Shown here in pieces: positions 5,563 to 6,324 of a stretch of 6,324 nucleotides of DNA. The position numbers were made by a program, and so were the translations under genes. Source of the DNA: Pseudomonadota bacterium. GTDB taxonomy: Bacteria > Pseudomonadota > Gammaproteobacteria > SZUA-229. The DNA is taken from NCBI GenBank assembly GCA_015222915.1, contig JADFWE010000118.1, positions 1-6,324 on the forward strand, read 5' to 3'. The notes beneath the pieces were generated by a model. The model saw only the letters and a program-made list of their open reading frames with translations. It made no database searches and was not told the origin of the DNA. The stretch's first letter is position 1. Each line of letters opens with the position of its first letter.

Positions 5563-6266
5563 TTATTTTTCCTGGTCCACTCGGAATAGCTGTCTGAATA
5601 CGCCTGGCTGCCGAGCAGGGGTTCCAGTATCTGAGCATCTTCGTCGATGGCCGGATAGGGGATCCTTTTCTGCTGACAACAGTTGGCGATCTTCGGGTGG
5701 CAGGCCTCGAAGAGCAGGGTCATGTAGGTCTCATCATCGAGCATCCGCTTGTCATACGCGCCTGCCGCCATCCGCTGATGATATGCTTCATAGAGGACCA
5801 GCGCAGAGGCTACCGATACATTCAGAGATTGCACCATGCCGGCCATGGGGATGCTGATGCTCTCATCTGCCATCTGTTTGGCCTGCTCGCTGATACCTTC
5901 GAGTTCTTCGCCGAGCAGTATGGCTGTCGGTCTTGTGTAATCGATGTCGCGATAATCTTTTGAGTTCTCGCTGAGGGAGGTTGCGATGATCTGAAACCCC
6001 TGTTGTTTCAAGTGGTGTAGTCCCTGTTCGGTTGACGGGTGTTTGCTCACCTTTATCCATTTCCTGGTTCCCCCTGCGGACATCTGGGTAAGGCGGATCG
6101 AAGTGAGTTCGGTGATGGCATGGATCTCAAGTCCGCCGACCGCTTCGAGGGTCCGTGCGACGGCGGCGAGGTTATGGGGTTTGCGAACATTCTCCATCAC
6201 CACGGTAAGGTCGGTCTGCCTTCTGTCCAGGCTGGCTTTTATGATGGCTAAACGTTCCGGGGTCAT
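5556..6266 (-). CDS. trmH: tRNA (guanosine(18)-2'-O)-methyltransferase TrmH
   Basis: A SPOUT-class RNA methyltransferase that uses S-adenosylmethionine to 2'-O-methylate G18 in the tRNA D-loop. The 236-residue product follows E. coli TrmH (229 residues) through most of its length. Motif 1 is PHNLAAVARTLEAVG (30-44), with the invariant Asn32 and catalytic-type Arg38. Motif 2 is ILLGEELEGIS (116-126). Motif 3 is IPMAGMVQSLNVSVASAL (139-156), forming the SAM-binding trefoil knot. The last ~30 residues diverge from the E. coli tail and are slightly longer. The ATG at 6266 is chosen because MTPERLAIIKASLDRRQTDL aligns with the E. coli start and has AGGA (6271-6274) before it. The frame remains open upstream, including a GTG at 6320, but the extra residues have no counterpart in E. 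coli. The gene ends about 50 bases from the IS remnant and is convergent with the permease. Confidence 0.95.
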   Translation of the reverse strand: MTPERLAIIKASLDRRQTDLTVVMENVRKPHNLAAVARTLEAVGGLEIHAITELTSIRLTQMSAGGTRKWIKVSKHPSTEQGLHHLKQQGFQIIATSLSENSKDYRDIDYTRPTAILLGEELEGISEQAKQMADESISIPMAGMVQSLNVSVASALVLYEAYHQRMAAGAYDKRMLDDETYMTLLFEACHPKIANCCQQKRIPYPAIDEDAQILEPLLGSQAYSDSYSEWTRKNKV

Positions 6267-6270
6267 GACA

Positions 6271-6274
6271 TCCT
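6271..6274 (-). promoter_or_regulatory. Ribosome binding site deciding the trmH start
   Basis: AGGA on the minus strand lies 4 bases before the ATG at 6266, slightly close but usable. With the alignment to E. coli TrmH it supports this start over the upstream GTG at 6320. Confidence 0.45.
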
Positions 6275-6324
6275 GCTGCTGCGTATGTGATAAAGGATAA
6301 GCGGCACATCTTATTATCACTGAC

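Noticed and set aside
5513..5857. Plus-strand ORF running from the IS remnant into trmH antisense, as a fused or frameshifted transposase
   Set aside because: Its translation shows neither the helix-turn-helix nor the DDE domain of IS481 transposases, and most of it is antisense to a convincing trmH.
6267..6320. N-terminal extension of TrmH from the GTG at 6320
   Set aside because: The extra 18 residues have no counterpart in E. coli TrmH, whose start aligns with the ATG at 6266, and that ATG has its own AGGA.
1..6324. A novel defence, CRISPR or multi-gene accessory system
   Set aside because: There are no repeat-spacer arrays, nucleases, helicases, toxins or phage genes. Apart from the IS remnant, all genes belong to recognised metabolic, transport, proteolytic or RNA-modification families.

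Overview
This 6.3 kb window reads as an ordinary chromosomal segment of a Gram-negative bacterium, most likely a gammaproteobacterium. The clearest pointer is a TrmH that resembles the E. coli enzyme almost end to end. A large oxygen-sensitive 2-oxoacid:ferredoxin/flavodoxin oxidoreductase suggests an anaerobic, facultative or microaerophilic lifestyle. The taxonomic placement is inference from protein resemblance only.

Layout. Bases 1-1527 (+) hold the C-terminal ~508 residues of a NifJ-type pyruvate:ferredoxin (flavodoxin) oxidoreductase, whose start lies outside the window. It overlaps by ATGA with a dihydroorotate dehydrogenase-like flavoprotein (1524-2519, +), so the two are almost certainly one translationally coupled operon. 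A 115-base gap follows, with an imperfect inverted repeat and a doubtful 24-codon ORF. Next, on the minus strand, is a HtrA/Deg-type serine protease with two PDZ-like regions and no signal peptide (2635-4032). Diverging from it is an APC-superfamily amino-acid permease (4164-5384, +). The 131 bases between these two starts must carry both promoters, and two perfect TATAAT hexamers are visible on the protease strand. Bases 5406 to about 5507 are the left end of an IS481-like insertion sequence: a 13-bp repeat occurring twice 25 bp apart, a ribosome binding site, and the first dozen or so codons of a transposase that then breaks off. The window closes with trmH (5556-6266, -), the tRNA Gm18 2'-O-methyltransferase.

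How the genes relate. Only the first two form a functional unit: the oxidoreductase moves electrons between 2-oxoacid and ferredoxin/flavodoxin, and the flavoprotein beside it, which lacks the catalytic Cys/Ser of true dihydroorotate dehydrogenases, probably serves a related but uncharacterised redox role. The protease, permease and trmH are separate single-gene units on alternating strands.

I found no evidence of a novel multi-gene system, defence island, CRISPR array or RNA gene. The most worthwhile second looks are the non-canonical active site of the dihydroorotate dehydrogenase-like protein, the cytoplasmic Deg9-like protease with its possible leaderless start, and the truncated IS end.
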